Translations under genes and position numbers: made by a program
Notes under the pieces: model-generated
The model's input: the letters and a program-made list of their open reading frames with translations, nothing else
Told to the model about the DNA's origin: nothing
The model's database searches: none
Part shown: one piece after another, positions 29,007 to 39,413 of the stretch
How the letters are laid out: every line of letters starts with the position of its first letter
How positions within the stretch are numbered: position 1 is the stretch's first letter
IMG/VR virus record: IMGVR_UViG_3300020473_000043
Coordinates: 1 to 50,492 of that record
Length of the DNA stretch: 50,492 nucleotides
Direction: 5' to 3' (one strand)
Source: a virus

Positions 29007-32000
29007 ATGTCACAAAAAACCAATCTTAATGTATCACCATACTATGATGATTTTGATGCAAATCAGAATTTCTATAGAGTTCTGTTTAAACCAGGATTCC
29101 CAGTTCAATCTAGAGAATTAACTACTCTGCAATCTATATTACAGAATCAAGTTAAATCTTTTGGTGACCATGTTTTTAAAGATGGATCTATAGTCATTCC
29201 AGGTAATGTAACTTATAATTCAGAATATAATGCAGTTAAAATTAACCCAACTCATGTAGGATTAAGTGTTGGTTTATACTTGAAAGAATTAGTTGGTAAG
29301 AAGATAAAAGGGCAAACATCACAAATAACTGCTGTTATTCAGAATGTATTAACTGATATAGAATCAGATTCTGGTGATTATACTTTATATGTAAAATATA
29401 CAAGTGCAGATGCTAATTTTCAGTCTGGACAGTTTGCTGATGGTGAAACATTAATTCTTCAAGAGAATTTAACTTATGGTTTGAGTACTATTAATTCTGG
29501 AAATACTTTTGCTAGTTTAATCAATTTAAATGCAACTTCAACCGCATCTGCAGTATCAATCTCTGAAGGTGTTTATTATATTAGAGGTCATTTTGTTAAT
29601 GTAAGTGATGATACTATTATTCTAGACCAATATACAAATACTCCATCATATAGAATTGGTTTATTTGTAGATGAATCTGTTATAGATGCTCAATCTGATA
29701 ATACATTATATGATAATGCTAGAGGTTTTTCAAACTATGCAGCTCCAGGAGCAGATAGATTAAAAATAACAGCAACCCTTACTAAAAAAAGATTAACTGA
29801 TTTAGATGATAAGAATTTCATAGAAATTTTAAGAGTAATTAAAGGTGTTGTTAAGAAAGTACAGGATACTGATAATTATGCATTAATTAAAGATTATATT
29901 GCACAAAGAACATATGAAGAATCTGGTGATTACTCGGTAGATCAATTTAATATTGAAGTTGATGAATCTTTAAATAATAGAATAAATTCTAATGGTGTTT
30001 TCTTTGCAAATCAAAGAACTGATCAAGGAAATGTACCGTCTGAAAATCTTTTAGCAATAAAAGTTTCTCCAGGAAAAGCATATATTAAAGGATTTGATGT
30101 TGAAAAACCAGTTACATCAATATTAGATGTTGAAAAACCTAGAGATACTGTAAGTGTAGAAAACTCTAGTGTCCCATTTAGAATGGGTAATTTAATAAGA
30201 GTTAATAATGTTCATGGATCTCCTAAAATAGCTCTTGATGGAAATACTGAGAAAGTTAGATTATGTAGAAATAGAAAAACTACTGAAATTCATTTAACCG
30301 AAACAGAGGAAATTGGTAAAGCAAGAATATATTCATATAATAAGAGTGATTCATCTAATAGTTCTTCTGCAGTATCTGCAGCAAATAATTGGGATTTATA
30401 TCTTTGGGATATTCAAACTTATACAGTTTTAACATTAAATGCTATATTTGATACAACAGCATTTCCTTTTGGTTCTTATATCAAAGGTTTAAGTAGTGGT
30501 GCTACTGCATATAGAGATAATTCTAGTAGTTCTGTAGGGAGTGGATCAAATAGATACGTAGTTAGTCAAACTTCTGGATCATTTTCAATTGGTGAACAAA
30601 TATCAATTAATGGATCGACAGATAAATCAGTATCAATTAAAGAAATACAAGAATTTACTATAGATGATGTTAAATCAATATATCAAGGTGGTGGAAGTGG
30701 TACAACTAGTGGTTTAGCAACTTCATTCTGGTCTGATACTGTTCTTACTCCAGCAAAAACAAGATACACAATTAATACTGAAATAACTGTAAATCATGCT
30801 GGAATTGCAACTATTACTGGTGAAAACTTTGTAGGTATTAGGTCTGATTCTATTATTAAAACCACTGGTCTTGCCAATACATATCCAACTTATTGGAGAC
30901 TTACTAATGTTAATGAAACTGGTCGAATAGGAACTGTAGCTGCTGCACCAGCTGTTCCTAGTGTGATTAATGGAATTTTACCAGGACAAAGTAATACTCC
31001 TACCCCTTTTAAGGGTCCTTTTGAAATAGTAACTCCTAAAGTTCTTAATGAGAATAATAAAGAGTTATATGCTCCATTAAATGCAAAAAATGTATCTGAA
31101 GTAGATCTTAGCGAATCTGATCTTAGAGTTGTTAAGCAAATACTTGGCGAATCTACTGATGCTGTTGGAACATTAAGTGTTAATATTACAGCTACTGGAG
31201 TTTCTGGTTCTTTTGAACCATTTGCTCCTAAGAGATATTCTGTTTGGCAACAAGATGCTTATTTAGCTGTAGATAGTGATAATTTTATCTTGGGAGCTAA
31301 TGGACAAAGTATTACTATAACAGGATTACCTGCTAGTCAATCAAATTTAGTAGTTAATACAACTGTTAAAAAATCTAAAATTACAAGTAGACAGAAAATT
31401 TATACTAGAAGTAGTAAATTAACTGTTGACAAAACAATATCTGGAATTAATACAATAACTACTAATCCAGATACAGGATTAATTGTATCTAGTGGTTTAT
31501 CTACAAACTCTTTTAATGGATTAAGAGTTGAAGATAAGGAAATTTCTCTTAATGTTCCTGATGTTGCTAATATAGTTGCAGTATATGAATCTGTAAATAC
31601 AGCAACTGTTACATTAGATAAATTAACATTTGGTGGTGGACTTGCATTAGATACTGCATCAATTCTTGGTGAACATATTGTTGGTTCTACAAGTGGTGCT
31701 GTTGCTCAAATTGTTACTAGATCATCTTCTACTGAAGTTGAGTTTGTTTATCTTAATACCAATACTTTTACTATAGGAGAAACTGTTAGATTCCAGGAAT
31801 CTAATATTGCTTCTGCATTGGTTTTGGTATCACCAGGTAATTATATTGATAGAACTATCGATTATATATTGGATAAAGGACAGAAAGAACAATATTATGA
31901 TTATTCTAGAATTGTTAGAAAATCTAATACAGAAGTACCAATTAGAAAACTTTTAGTTATCTTTGATCATTATAAAGTTCCTGATTCTGATAAGGGTGAT

Positions 32001-35000
32001 GTTTATACTGTTGAAAGTTATGATAAAGAGAGATATAAATTAGATATACCAATATTATCTAATGGATTAAGAGTATCAGATACTCTTGATTTTAGACCAA
32101 GAGTTAGCGAATTTACTAGTACAACTCAATCACCATTTGATTTTAGTTCTAGATTGTTTAGTTCAACAAATACACCATCAGTAGTTCTATCTCCTAATGA
32201 AACTTCTGATATTGGTTACTCATACTATGTACCTAGAATCGATAAGGTTGTTCTTAATAAAGATGCAAAATTATCAATAATAAAAGGCACATCATCAGAT
32301 AATCCAAAACCACCATCTTCAATAGAAGAAGGTATGGAATTGGCTAGAATTGAATTGCCACCTTATTTGTATAATACTGATGATATAAAGATATCTCTTG
32401 TAGATAATAAGAGATATACTATGAGGGATATTGGTGATTTAGAAGATAGAATTGAAAATGTTGAAGAATTAACTTCATTAAGTCTTTTAGAGTTAGATAC
32501 TAAATCATTACAATTTACAGATAAAGATGGTATAACTAAATTTAAATCTGGATTTTTTGTAGATAATTTTAAAAATACTAATTTTATTGATACTGAAAAT
32601 CCTGATTCAAAAGTTTGTGTTGATAAAAATCTTGAAGAATTAAAATCAGATAATGCATTATATTCTTTAAAATCTCAAATTGCTCCAGAAAATAGTGTAG
32701 ATATTGATTCAGCAGACTTTTCATCTAACTTTAATTTACTAGATTCAAATGTTAAGAAAACTGGTGATCTTGTTACTTTAAATTATTCTGAAGTTGAATG
32801 GGAAAATTTATCTCAAGGTTTTGCAACTAAAAAGCAACAAATTAATCCATTCGGTATTGCTAATTATAATGGATTTGTTAAATTAACTCCATCATCAGAT
32901 ACCTGGGTTAGAACTATTACTGATGGAACAGGAGTTATTACACAAACTCAAAGTCAGTGGGAAAATTCTTATATTGGTAATCTACTTACTAGTTCCAATC
33001 CAAATAATAAATTAAGATCAAGGAATGTTGAATTTAGAGCAGGTGGATTGCAACCATCAACTCAATATTATTCATTCTTTGGTGGAAATTCAACTATTGA
33101 TATTGTTCCAAAACTTTTAAAAGTTACAATGTCATCAGGTGTTTTTCAATCTGGAGAAACTATTAGTGGATATATTAACGGTAAAAAAGTTTCTTCATTT
33201 AGACTTGCAAATGCAAATCATAAATCAGGAACATATAATAATCCAACATCAACATATGCAGAAAATCCATATTCCCCATCGTTAAACTTAAATGCATATT
33301 CATCATCTTCAGTAGTTTTAAACATTGATACATATTCTCTTGCAGATGATAGTGATGGTAGATTTTATGGTTATGTAACTTCTGGTATGATATTGGTTGG
33401 TGAGACTAGTGAAGCACAAGCGAATGTATCAAATCAAACATTAATTACAGATTCTGTTGGTGATTTAGTTGGATCTTTCTTTATTAGAAATCCATTAACT
33501 AATCCTGCACCACCAATTTCCTTTAATACTGGATCTAAATCATTTAAGATATCTTCAAGTTCCACAAATTCTTCTTCGTCATCAGTAACATTTACTGAAG
33601 AAACATTCCATTCTTCAGGAATTGTAAATTCTTCTGTATATAATGAGAGTATTGTTATTAGAAGACCACCTTCTGGATTACCATTAAATGCTCTTAGAAG
33701 AGATCCATTATCTCAAACATTTAGAACAGATAATGATGGAGGATTCTTAACTGGAGTTGATCTTTACTTTGCAGAAAAAGATACTACAGAAAAGGTATTT
33801 GTAGAAATTAGAGAATCTGATATTGGCGGTAAACCAAAGAATAAGTTAGTACAAAATTTTGCAAGAGCAGAAATTACTTCTGCAGGAATTAATACTTCTT
33901 CTGATGGTGCAACAGCAACTAATGTTAAGTTTCCATCACCACTTTATTTGCAACCAAATAGACAATATGCTATTTCTATATTATGTCCATCGTCTGATGC
34001 TCATAAATTATGGATAGCAGAGTCAAATCAGGCAACTGTTACTACACAAACATTTCCAAATGCTGAACAAATAATATATTCAAATCAATATACTGGAGGT
34101 AATTTATATAAACCTCAAAATGGATCAGTTTGGAATTCAAGTATTAATGAAGATTTGAAGTTTACATTCTATAAAGCAAACTTCACTTCAAGCACTGGTA
34201 GTGCATATTTCCATAATCCTAATATTTCTATAGGTTCTACTTATAAATCTAAAGATTCAAATATACCATCATTAAATAAAAATCCAGTTAAAGTTTTACC
34301 AAGAAAAATAAAGGTTGGAATTACAACTTCACCAAAATTATTACCATTAAATTATATTCTTAATGAAGGATCTGCGGTTGCAAATAAAAGTTCTGCTTCT
34401 AATGCTTCATTTGTAAGAGGAACTGTTGAGTTTTTAGGTGGAAATATTGGTGATCTTGAAATAGTAAATGCAGGTATTGGATATTCAAATGGTACATTTA
34501 CTGTTCCTCTTTATAATTTAAATAGTTTTGGTGAAAATGCTACAGGTATAGTTACTGTTTCTGGTAGTAAAATATCACAAGTATCAATAGCAAATACTGG
34601 TAATGCATACAGAGCAGGTGATTTATTAGGATTATCTACTAGTGTTATGGCTAGAGGAATGCATGGAACATTATCTGTTAGAACTGCACCTACTATTGAC
34701 ACAATATTTTTAACAGATGTTCAAGGGCAGAAGTTTGATAAAGATGATACGATACATGTTTATAATGGATCATCTTGGGTATCTATAGGTGGAACTATTA
34801 CTAGAGAAGAATCTAATACTATAGACAAGTTACATGAGGGTAATATTTTCCAAATTAAACAGTATGATCATGGAATGCAATATAGTACTAATATTGTTAG
34901 TATTGGTGGTATTCATCCAACCAGTGAATCTGTTAAATTAACCTCAAGTATAGTACCATCAAATACAACAATATCAGTTGCAAGTACAGCAGGATTTGAT

Positions 35001-36215
35001 TTCTTTGAAGGTAAAAAAGTTGCTGCAGCAAATACTGGATATGCAATTGTTAATGATGAAATTATTTCATATTCAGCAGTTAATGCTGGTAATCTTACTA
35101 TATTGAATAGAGGAGTAAATCAATCTGTTACTAGAAACCATGCCAGTGATGATTTAATTTATAAGTATGAATTGAATGGTGTTTCTTTAACACGAATTAA
35201 TAAGTCTCATAATTTACCTTCAGATGCTACATTAAAGAATCTAAGAGATATTGATAGTTATCATTTAGAATTTGATAGAGCATCGGGAGTAGAATATGCA
35301 AATAGATCTACTAATGCAGACATGATTAGTTTTGTAGATGAAAGGGATTTGGGTGGATCTGATACTACTGCAAGTAAAAATATTCAGTTTAATGAGATTA
35401 TTCCTCAATTTAACACTATAGTTCCTGAAGGTACAAATATTTCTTCTACTTTGAGAACAATTTCTGGTACAAGTAGTGATGGGTCTGAAGTTTCCTTTAT
35501 AGATCAAGGATTTGAATCTGTATCTTTAAATGAACTTAACACATTTAATACACCAAGAATAGTTGCATCTAGAATTAATGAAACTAATAAAATTTCTTCT
35601 TTACCAAGGAGTAAATCTTTAACTCTTGGAGTTAAAATGGAGACAAATAATAGTAATGTTTCTCCTGTTATTGATTTATCAGAAGCAGCTACATTTGTAT
35701 TTAATAGGAATAGATTAAATAAACCAATTACAGATTATGCTAACGATTCAAGATCTAATGTAACTACTGGAGATCCACATTCTTCTGTTTACATATCTAA
35801 TAAAATTAATCTATCACAATCAGCCACTTCACTTAGAGTTTTATTTAATGCATATAGACATTCTTCTAGTGATATTAGAGTTCTTTATAAGTTATATTCT
35901 AGTGGTTCAGGTGAAATTGATCAGGTTTATCAATTGTTCCCAGGATTTGATAATTTAGTAGATAGTGATGGGGATGGTATTGGTGATAAACGTGTTACTT
36001 CTGTAGTGAATGGTGGACTACCACAATATCTTATTGGTGATGGATCTTCTGATGTAGATGTAAGACCTAGTTTAGATAATGAATTCCTAGAGTATCAATA
36101 TAGTATTAATGATTTGGATCAATTTAGTGCATTCCAAATTAAGATTGTTATGAATGGTACTAATGAGGCATATTCACCAAGAATAAAAGATTTAAGAGCA
36201 ATTGCTTTAGCATAA
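29007..36215 (+). CDS. large virion structural protein, DUF4815-like (gp9/gp10 position)
   Basis: 2402 residues. The first 400 (NLNVSPYYDDFDANQNFYRVLFKPGFPVQSRELTTLQSILQNQV, then VYYIRGHFVNV, then SPGKAYIKGFDVEKP) match the DUF4815 proteins found after gp8 in cyanophages. T4 has gp9 and gp10 here, so it probably links wedge and fibres (inference). Residues about 1150-1180 (DIGDLEDRIENVEELTSLSLLE) may be a coiled coil. Later parts contain a jelly-roll-like stretch (SQTFRTDNDGGFLTGVDLYFAEKD), a GxGY module (about 1820) and a calcium-type loop DSDGDGIGD at 2319-2327. It overlaps the next gene by one base. Confidence 0.8.
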   Translation: MSQKTNLNVSPYYDDFDANQNFYRVLFKPGFPVQSRELTTLQSILQNQVKSFGDHVFKDGSIVIPGNVTYNSEYNAVKINPTHVGLSVGLYLKELVGKKIKGQTSQITAVIQNVLTDIESDSGDYTLYVKYTSADANFQSGQFADGETLILQENLTYGLSTINSGNTFASLINLNATSTASAVSISEGVYYIRGHFVNVSDDTIILDQYTNTPSYRIGLFVDESVIDAQSDNTLYDNARGFSNYAAPGADRLKITATLTKKRLTDLDDKNFIEILRVIKGVVKKVQDTDNYALIKDYIAQRTYEESGDYSVDQFNIEVDESLNNRINSNGVFFANQRTDQGNVPSENLLAIKVSPGKAYIKGFDVEKPVTSILDVEKPRDTVSVENSSVPFRMGNLIRVNNVHGSPKIALDGNTEKVRLCRNRKTTEIHLTETEEIGKARIYSYNKSDSSNSSSAVSAANNWDLYLWDIQTYTVLTLNAIFDTTAFPFGSYIKGLSSGATAYRDNSSSSVGSGSNRYVVSQTSGSFSIGEQISINGSTDKSVSIKEIQEFTIDDVKSIYQGGGSGTTSGLATSFWSDTVLTPAKTRYTINTEITVNHAGIATITGENFVGIRSDSIIKTTGLANTYPTYWRLTNVNETGRIGTVAAAPAVPSVINGILPGQSNTPTPFKGPFEIVTPKVLNENNKELYAPLNAKNVSEVDLSESDLRVVKQILGESTDAVGTLSVNITATGVSGSFEPFAPKRYSVWQQDAYLAVDSDNFILGANGQSITITGLPASQSNLVVNTTVKKSKITSRQKIYTRSSKLTVDKTISGINTITTNPDTGLIVSSGLSTNSFNGLRVEDKEISLNVPDVANIVAVYESVNTATVTLDKLTFGGGLALDTASILGEHIVGSTSGAVAQIVTRSSSTEVEFVYLNTNTFTIGETVRFQESNIASALVLVSPGNYIDRTIDYILDKGQKEQYYDYSRIVRKSNTEVPIRKLLVIFDHYKVPDSDKGDVYTVESYDKERYKLDIPILSNGLRVSDTLDFRPRVSEFTSTTQSPFDFSSRLFSSTNTPSVVLSPNETSDIGYSYYVPRIDKVVLNKDAKLSIIKGTSSDNPKPPSSIEEGMELARIELPPYLYNTDDIKISLVDNKRYTMRDIGDLEDRIENVEELTSLSLLELDTKSLQFTDKDGITKFKSGFFVDNFKNTNFIDTENPDSKVCVDKNLEELKSDNALYSLKSQIAPENSVDIDSADFSSNFNLLDSNVKKTGDLVTLNYSEVEWENLSQGFATKKQQINPFGIANYNGFVKLTPSSDTWVRTITDGTGVITQTQSQWENSYIGNLLTSSNPNNKLRSRNVEFRAGGLQPSTQYYSFFGGNSTIDIVPKLLKVTMSSGVFQSGETISGYINGKKVSSFRLANANHKSGTYNNPTSTYAENPYSPSLNLNAYSSSSVVLNIDTYSLADDSDGRFYGYVTSGMILVGETSEAQANVSNQTLITDSVGDLVGSFFIRNPLTNPAPPISFNTGSKSFKISSSSTNSSSSSVTFTEETFHSSGIVNSSVYNESIVIRRPPSGLPLNALRRDPLSQTFRTDNDGGFLTGVDLYFAEKDTTEKVFVEIRESDIGGKPKNKLVQNFARAEITSAGINTSSDGATATNVKFPSPLYLQPNRQYAISILCPSSDAHKLWIAESNQATVTTQTFPNAEQIIYSNQYTGGNLYKPQNGSVWNSSINEDLKFTFYKANFTSSTGSAYFHNPNISIGSTYKSKDSNIPSLNKNPVKVLPRKIKVGITTSPKLLPLNYILNEGSAVANKSSASNASFVRGTVEFLGGNIGDLEIVNAGIGYSNGTFTVPLYNLNSFGENATGIVTVSGSKISQVSIANTGNAYRAGDLLGLSTSVMARGMHGTLSVRTAPTIDTIFLTDVQGQKFDKDDTIHVYNGSSWVSIGGTITREESNTIDKLHEGNIFQIKQYDHGMQYSTNIVSIGGIHPTSESVKLTSSIVPSNTTISVASTAGFDFFEGKKVAAANTGYAIVNDEIISYSAVNAGNLTILNRGVNQSVTRNHASDDLIYKYELNGVSLTRINKSHNLPSDATLKNLRDIDSYHLEFDRASGVEYANRSTNADMISFVDERDLGGSDTTASKNIQFNEIIPQFNTIVPEGTNISSTLRTISGTSSDGSEVSFIDQGFESVSLNELNTFNTPRIVASRINETNKISSLPRSKSLTLGVKMETNNSNVSPVIDLSEAATFVFNRNRLNKPITDYANDSRSNVTTGDPHSSVYISNKINLSQSATSLRVLFNAYRHSSSDIRVLYKLYSSGSGEIDQVYQLFPGFDNLVDSDGDGIGDKRVTSVVNGGLPQYLIGDGSSDVDVRPSLDNEFLEYQYSINDLDQFSAFQIKIVMNGTNEAYSPRIKDLRAIALA

Positions 36216-36412
36216 TGATTCCAGTAAAGGGTCATAAGGGTTTATTCAGAGATGAAGAATCTGGTGCAATAATTAATACCAATGTTTCTGAATATAATAA
36301 CTATATGGTTATGAAAAATAAGAAACAATCTGAAAAAGATGAATTGGATAAGATTAAATCCGATATTCAAGAGATTAAAAATTTACTGAAAGAATTGGTA
36401 AATCCGACTTAG
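36215..36412 (+). CDS. small coiled-coil protein
   Basis: 65 residues. Residues 1-30 (MIPVKGHKGLFRDEESGAIINTN) are a short conserved-looking head that I recall from other cyanophages at this place; residues 33-63 (NKKQSEKDELDKIKSDIQEIKNLLKEL) form a heptad-type helix. Starts inside the preceding stop (taATG). It could be a small virion or assembly component; function unknown. Confidence 0.7.
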   Translation: MIPVKGHKGLFRDEESGAIINTNVSEYNNYMVMKNKKQSEKDELDKIKSDIQEIKNLLKELVNPT

Positions 36413-36423
36413 GATATAGTAAG

Positions 36424-36431
36424 TATAAATA
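36424..36431 (+). promoter_or_regulatory. T4-type late promoter TATAAATA (fibre cluster)
   Basis: Exact TATAAATA 12 bases after the preceding stop and 34 bases before the ATG at 36466. Confidence 0.7.
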
Positions 36432-36465
36432 TATTTTAGATCCTGACTAATTAGAATTTAGTCTA

Positions 36466-36714
36466 ATGCCAGATATTAAAGTAAAAGTTAATCAACCTAC
36501 GAGAGTAGGTCAACAAAATGCAGTCAAAGTAGTTACTGCATTTTCTGGAGATTCGTCTTCAACTATGTCTGCTATGAGCGATGTTGATGTGAGTAGTGGT
36601 TTACAGAATGGAATGGTTCTTGTATATAATGCATCTACTAGTAAGTGGGATGCTACATTAGATTTAACCCCTGGAAGTACACAAAATTTAGACATCAATG
36701 GAGGAAATTGGTAA
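36466..36714 (+). CDS. small fibre-type structural protein
   Basis: 82 residues. The C-terminal half (SAMSDVDVSSGLQNGMVLVYNASTSKWDATLDL) is a repeat unit common in phage tail-fibre proteins (S-D-V-D, then G-x-V-L-V-Y-N, then K-W-x-A). The N-terminus (DIKVKVNQPTRVGQQNAVKVV) is strand-like. It lies three bases before the next fibre-type gene, with its own late promoter. It may be an attachment piece for a fibre or whisker. No T4 counterpart is clear. Confidence 0.65.
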   Translation: MPDIKVKVNQPTRVGQQNAVKVVTAFSGDSSSTMSAMSDVDVSSGLQNGMVLVYNASTSKWDATLDLTPGSTQNLDINGGNW

Positions 36715-36717
36715 GCC

Positions 36718-38337
36718 ATGGCAAGTATTGTAAGAATTAAAAGATCGACTGGGACATCTGCCCCTGGTTCATCTGGTTTAAAATATGGTGAATTAGGTGT
36801 AACTATTGGTGCAGGTACTCAGGCAAATAAAGGTGAAAGACTCTTTGTTGGTAATGCTAGTGACAACCCTGTAGAAGTTGGTGGTAAATATTATACTGAT
36901 TTATTATCTAATGCGGTTGGTGTAGTTGCTGCTGGTGCTAATGCATCTGTTGCAACGAATGGATTTGTTCCTATTATGGATAGGAATTCTTCTGGTAATC
37001 CTGGTGGTGGAGGTCTTGTTAATAATTTACCTAGAGTTGACCAATGGTCAGTTGATAATTTAACTTTAGATGCAAATACAATTTCATCTAACAATACTGA
37101 TGGTGATATTATATTACAAACAAATGGAAGTGGTGAAGTTGTTATTCCAGATGATCAATTTCTAACTTTTGGTACAAGTAAAGATGGAAAAATTGAATAT
37201 GATGAAGATGGAACTGATCTTGTTCAGGTAACTGGTGCAGGTTGGAGATTTAATGTTCCTGTTGAATTTGAAGGTGGAGGCGGTGGCTTCTATTTTGATA
37301 ATGTTGGTATTTCTTCTAATGTAATTTCAACAAGAGCTGGTGGAGGAAATCAATTATTCATTGACCCATATCCTGATGGATTGAGTAATGAAGGTACTGT
37401 TATCATAAAAGGTGATTTGCAGGTTGATGGTACTCAAACTACTGTTAACTCAACAGAAGTTTCATCTAATGAATCTATCTTTAAGTTAGGTGATGTTACA
37501 AGTGTAAGGACTGTTGTTAATACAAATGTTGGTTCAGGTAGCTCTGTAATTACTTTAGATTCTATTGTAGGAATTAATACTGGTGATACTTTGACTGCAA
37601 CAGGTCTTCCTGGAGCAGGAACAACAACTGTTCATTCATATGTTAGTGCATCTGGTATTTCAACAGTATATATTGATGGTGTAACAACTGCTGGTATTAG
37701 TACTACTTCACAGATTACTGTTACACATGCATATGATACTAATACTGATCGTGGTATTTCTTTCAATTATAATACCAGTTCTGGTGCTGCAAATAATAAA
37801 ATAGGATTCTTTGGATATATTGATACAGATTCAAATGCTGCAAGTAGTGCTCCTGCAACTGCTTGGACATATATTCCAGATGCTACGATTACAAATAGTA
37901 CTGTAAGTGGTACTAGAGGTTATCTTGATGTTAAAGGTATCTACTATCAGGATGCTGATTCATCTACTCATGGTGTTGTATACTTTGATTCAAATGGATT
38001 ACAGACTTCCACTGATACTCCAGGTAATGCAACAACAACTTCAAGTCATGTTCTGACTGCTGTAACTGAAATAGTACTTACTTTAGATAGTACTCATAGT
38101 TTTACTGCTGGAAAATATGTAACTCAACCAGCTGCAAATGCAAACATATATGGTATGGTGAAAACTACTACATCATCTAGTAATCAGGTAACTCTAATAG
38201 GTGTTAATGGTACATTTAATACATCTAATGTTATTTTTGAAAATAATGCTACCACTGGAAGAACACCTTCAAATGTCTCAACTACATATAGTGACAAGCC
38301 TATGTGGACTACCACAATAGACGGAGGAAGTTTCTGA
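36718..38337 (+). CDS. fibre- or whisker-type virion structural protein
   Basis: 539 residues. The N-terminus (IVRIKRSTGTSAPGSSGLKYGELGVTIGAGTQANKGERLFVG) is the short strand-turn-strand unit seen at the start of many tail-fibre and tropism proteins. The middle is Gly/Ser/Thr-rich with strands (GSSVITLDSIVGINTGDTLTATGLP) related to the STxGF module of other tail proteins here. It occupies the place of T4 gp11/gp12/wac but shows no similarity I can name. A role in host contact is inferred. Followed 12 bases later by a small coiled-coil gene. Confidence 0.65.
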   Translation: MASIVRIKRSTGTSAPGSSGLKYGELGVTIGAGTQANKGERLFVGNASDNPVEVGGKYYTDLLSNAVGVVAAGANASVATNGFVPIMDRNSSGNPGGGGLVNNLPRVDQWSVDNLTLDANTISSNNTDGDIILQTNGSGEVVIPDDQFLTFGTSKDGKIEYDEDGTDLVQVTGAGWRFNVPVEFEGGGGGFYFDNVGISSNVISTRAGGGNQLFIDPYPDGLSNEGTVIIKGDLQVDGTQTTVNSTEVSSNESIFKLGDVTSVRTVVNTNVGSGSSVITLDSIVGINTGDTLTATGLPGAGTTTVHSYVSASGISTVYIDGVTTAGISTTSQITVTHAYDTNTDRGISFNYNTSSGAANNKIGFFGYIDTDSNAASSAPATAWTYIPDATITNSTVSGTRGYLDVKGIYYQDADSSTHGVVYFDSNGLQTSTDTPGNATTTSSHVLTAVTEIVLTLDSTHSFTAGKYVTQPAANANIYGMVKTTTSSSNQVTLIGVNGTFNTSNVIFENNATTGRTPSNVSTTYSDKPMWTTTIDGGSF

Positions 38338-38349
38338 GGAAATTAAGTT

Positions 38350-38577
38350 ATGAATAGTAATGAACAAGTTGATGTGAATGTTTTAGTTCGTGTCTATAAT
38401 CAAAAAATAGCAACACTAACAAATCAAAATATTTTATTAGAGGCCAAATTAGAATCTTTAACTAAAGATTTTGAAACTGAAAGAGAAAATCTATTAATGC
38501 AACTAATGGATAAAAAGGGACCACCTACAGTAGTAGGAAAATCTAAATCAGATTATACAGAATCAGAGGTTGATTAA
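38350..38577 (+). CDS. small coiled-coil protein before gp13
   Basis: 75 residues. Residues 10-50 (VLVRVYNQKIATLTNQNILLEAKLESLTKDFETERENLLMQL) are a clear coiled coil; the tail is charged. It overlaps gp13 by one base (taATG) and is part of the late block. Short coiled-coil proteins at this place are known from other cyanophages, as I recall; function unknown. Confidence 0.7.
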   Translation: MNSNEQVDVNVLVRVYNQKIATLTNQNILLEAKLESLTKDFETERENLLMQLMDKKGPPTVVGKSKSDYTESEVD

Positions 38578-39413
38578 TGGCAAAACCATCGACACGTCAA
38601 GGATTAATAGATTTTTGTTTAAGACGTTTAGGAGCACCAGTATTAGAAATAAATGTAGATGATGATCAATTAGATGATCTAGTTGATGATGCTATTCAAT
38701 TATTCAATGAACGTCATTTTGATGGTGTTGAAAGAATGTATTTGAAATATCAACTAACTCAAAATGATATTGATAGAGGAAAAGCAACAGGATCAAGTGG
38801 AACTGGTGTTGTTGGTACTGCTGCTACTTCTACTTCTTCTACTCCAGTTACACATACTTGGTATGAAAATTCAAATTTTATTCAAGTTCCAGAGTCAGTA
38901 ATAGGTATAGAAAAAATATTTAAATTTGATACTAGTTCAATTTCTGGTGGAATGTTTAGTATTAAATATCAATTATTTTTAAATGATTTGTATTGGTTTA
39001 ATTCAGTTGAATTATTACAATATGCTATGGTTAAAAGTTATCTTGAGGATATAGATTTTCTTTTAACTACAGATAAACAAATTAGATTTAATAAAAGACA
39101 AGATAGATTATATTTGGATATGAATTGGGGAAGTGAGGTTGCTGGTAATTACTTAATATTGGATTGTTATAGAGCATTAGATCCAAATTCATTCACACAA
39201 GTATATAATGATAGTTTCCTTAAAAAATATCTTACTGCAACTATAAAAAGGCAATGGGGTCAAAATCTTATTAAATTTAAAGGAGTTAAACTTCCTGGTG
39301 GTATTGAACTTAATGGTAGGGAAATATATGATGATGCTGAAAGAGAAATAGAAGATATTAAGCAGAGAATGACTCTTGAATATGAACTTCCACCTTATGA
39401 CTTTGTGGGATAA
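38577..39413 (+). CDS. gp13: gp13 neck protein
   Basis: 278 residues (T4: 309). The N-terminus (STRQGLIDFCLRRLGAPVLEINVDDDQLDDLVDDAIQLFNERHFDG) is the conserved start of T4-type gp13, the neck protein that joins portal and tail with gp14. A Gly/Ser/Thr-rich stretch near residues 63-88 (TGSSGTGVVGTAATSTSSTP) is a flexible insertion. The C-terminus (GGIELNGREIYDDAEREIEDIKQRM) is also typical. Overlaps gp14 by one base. Confidence 0.9.
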   Translation: MAKPSTRQGLIDFCLRRLGAPVLEINVDDDQLDDLVDDAIQLFNERHFDGVERMYLKYQLTQNDIDRGKATGSSGTGVVGTAATSTSSTPVTHTWYENSNFIQVPESVIGIEKIFKFDTSSISGGMFSIKYQLFLNDLYWFNSVELLQYAMVKSYLEDIDFLLTTDKQIRFNKRQDRLYLDMNWGSEVAGNYLILDCYRALDPNSFTQVYNDSFLKKYLTATIKRQWGQNLIKFKGVKLPGGIELNGREIYDDAEREIEDIKQRMTLEYELPPYDFVG

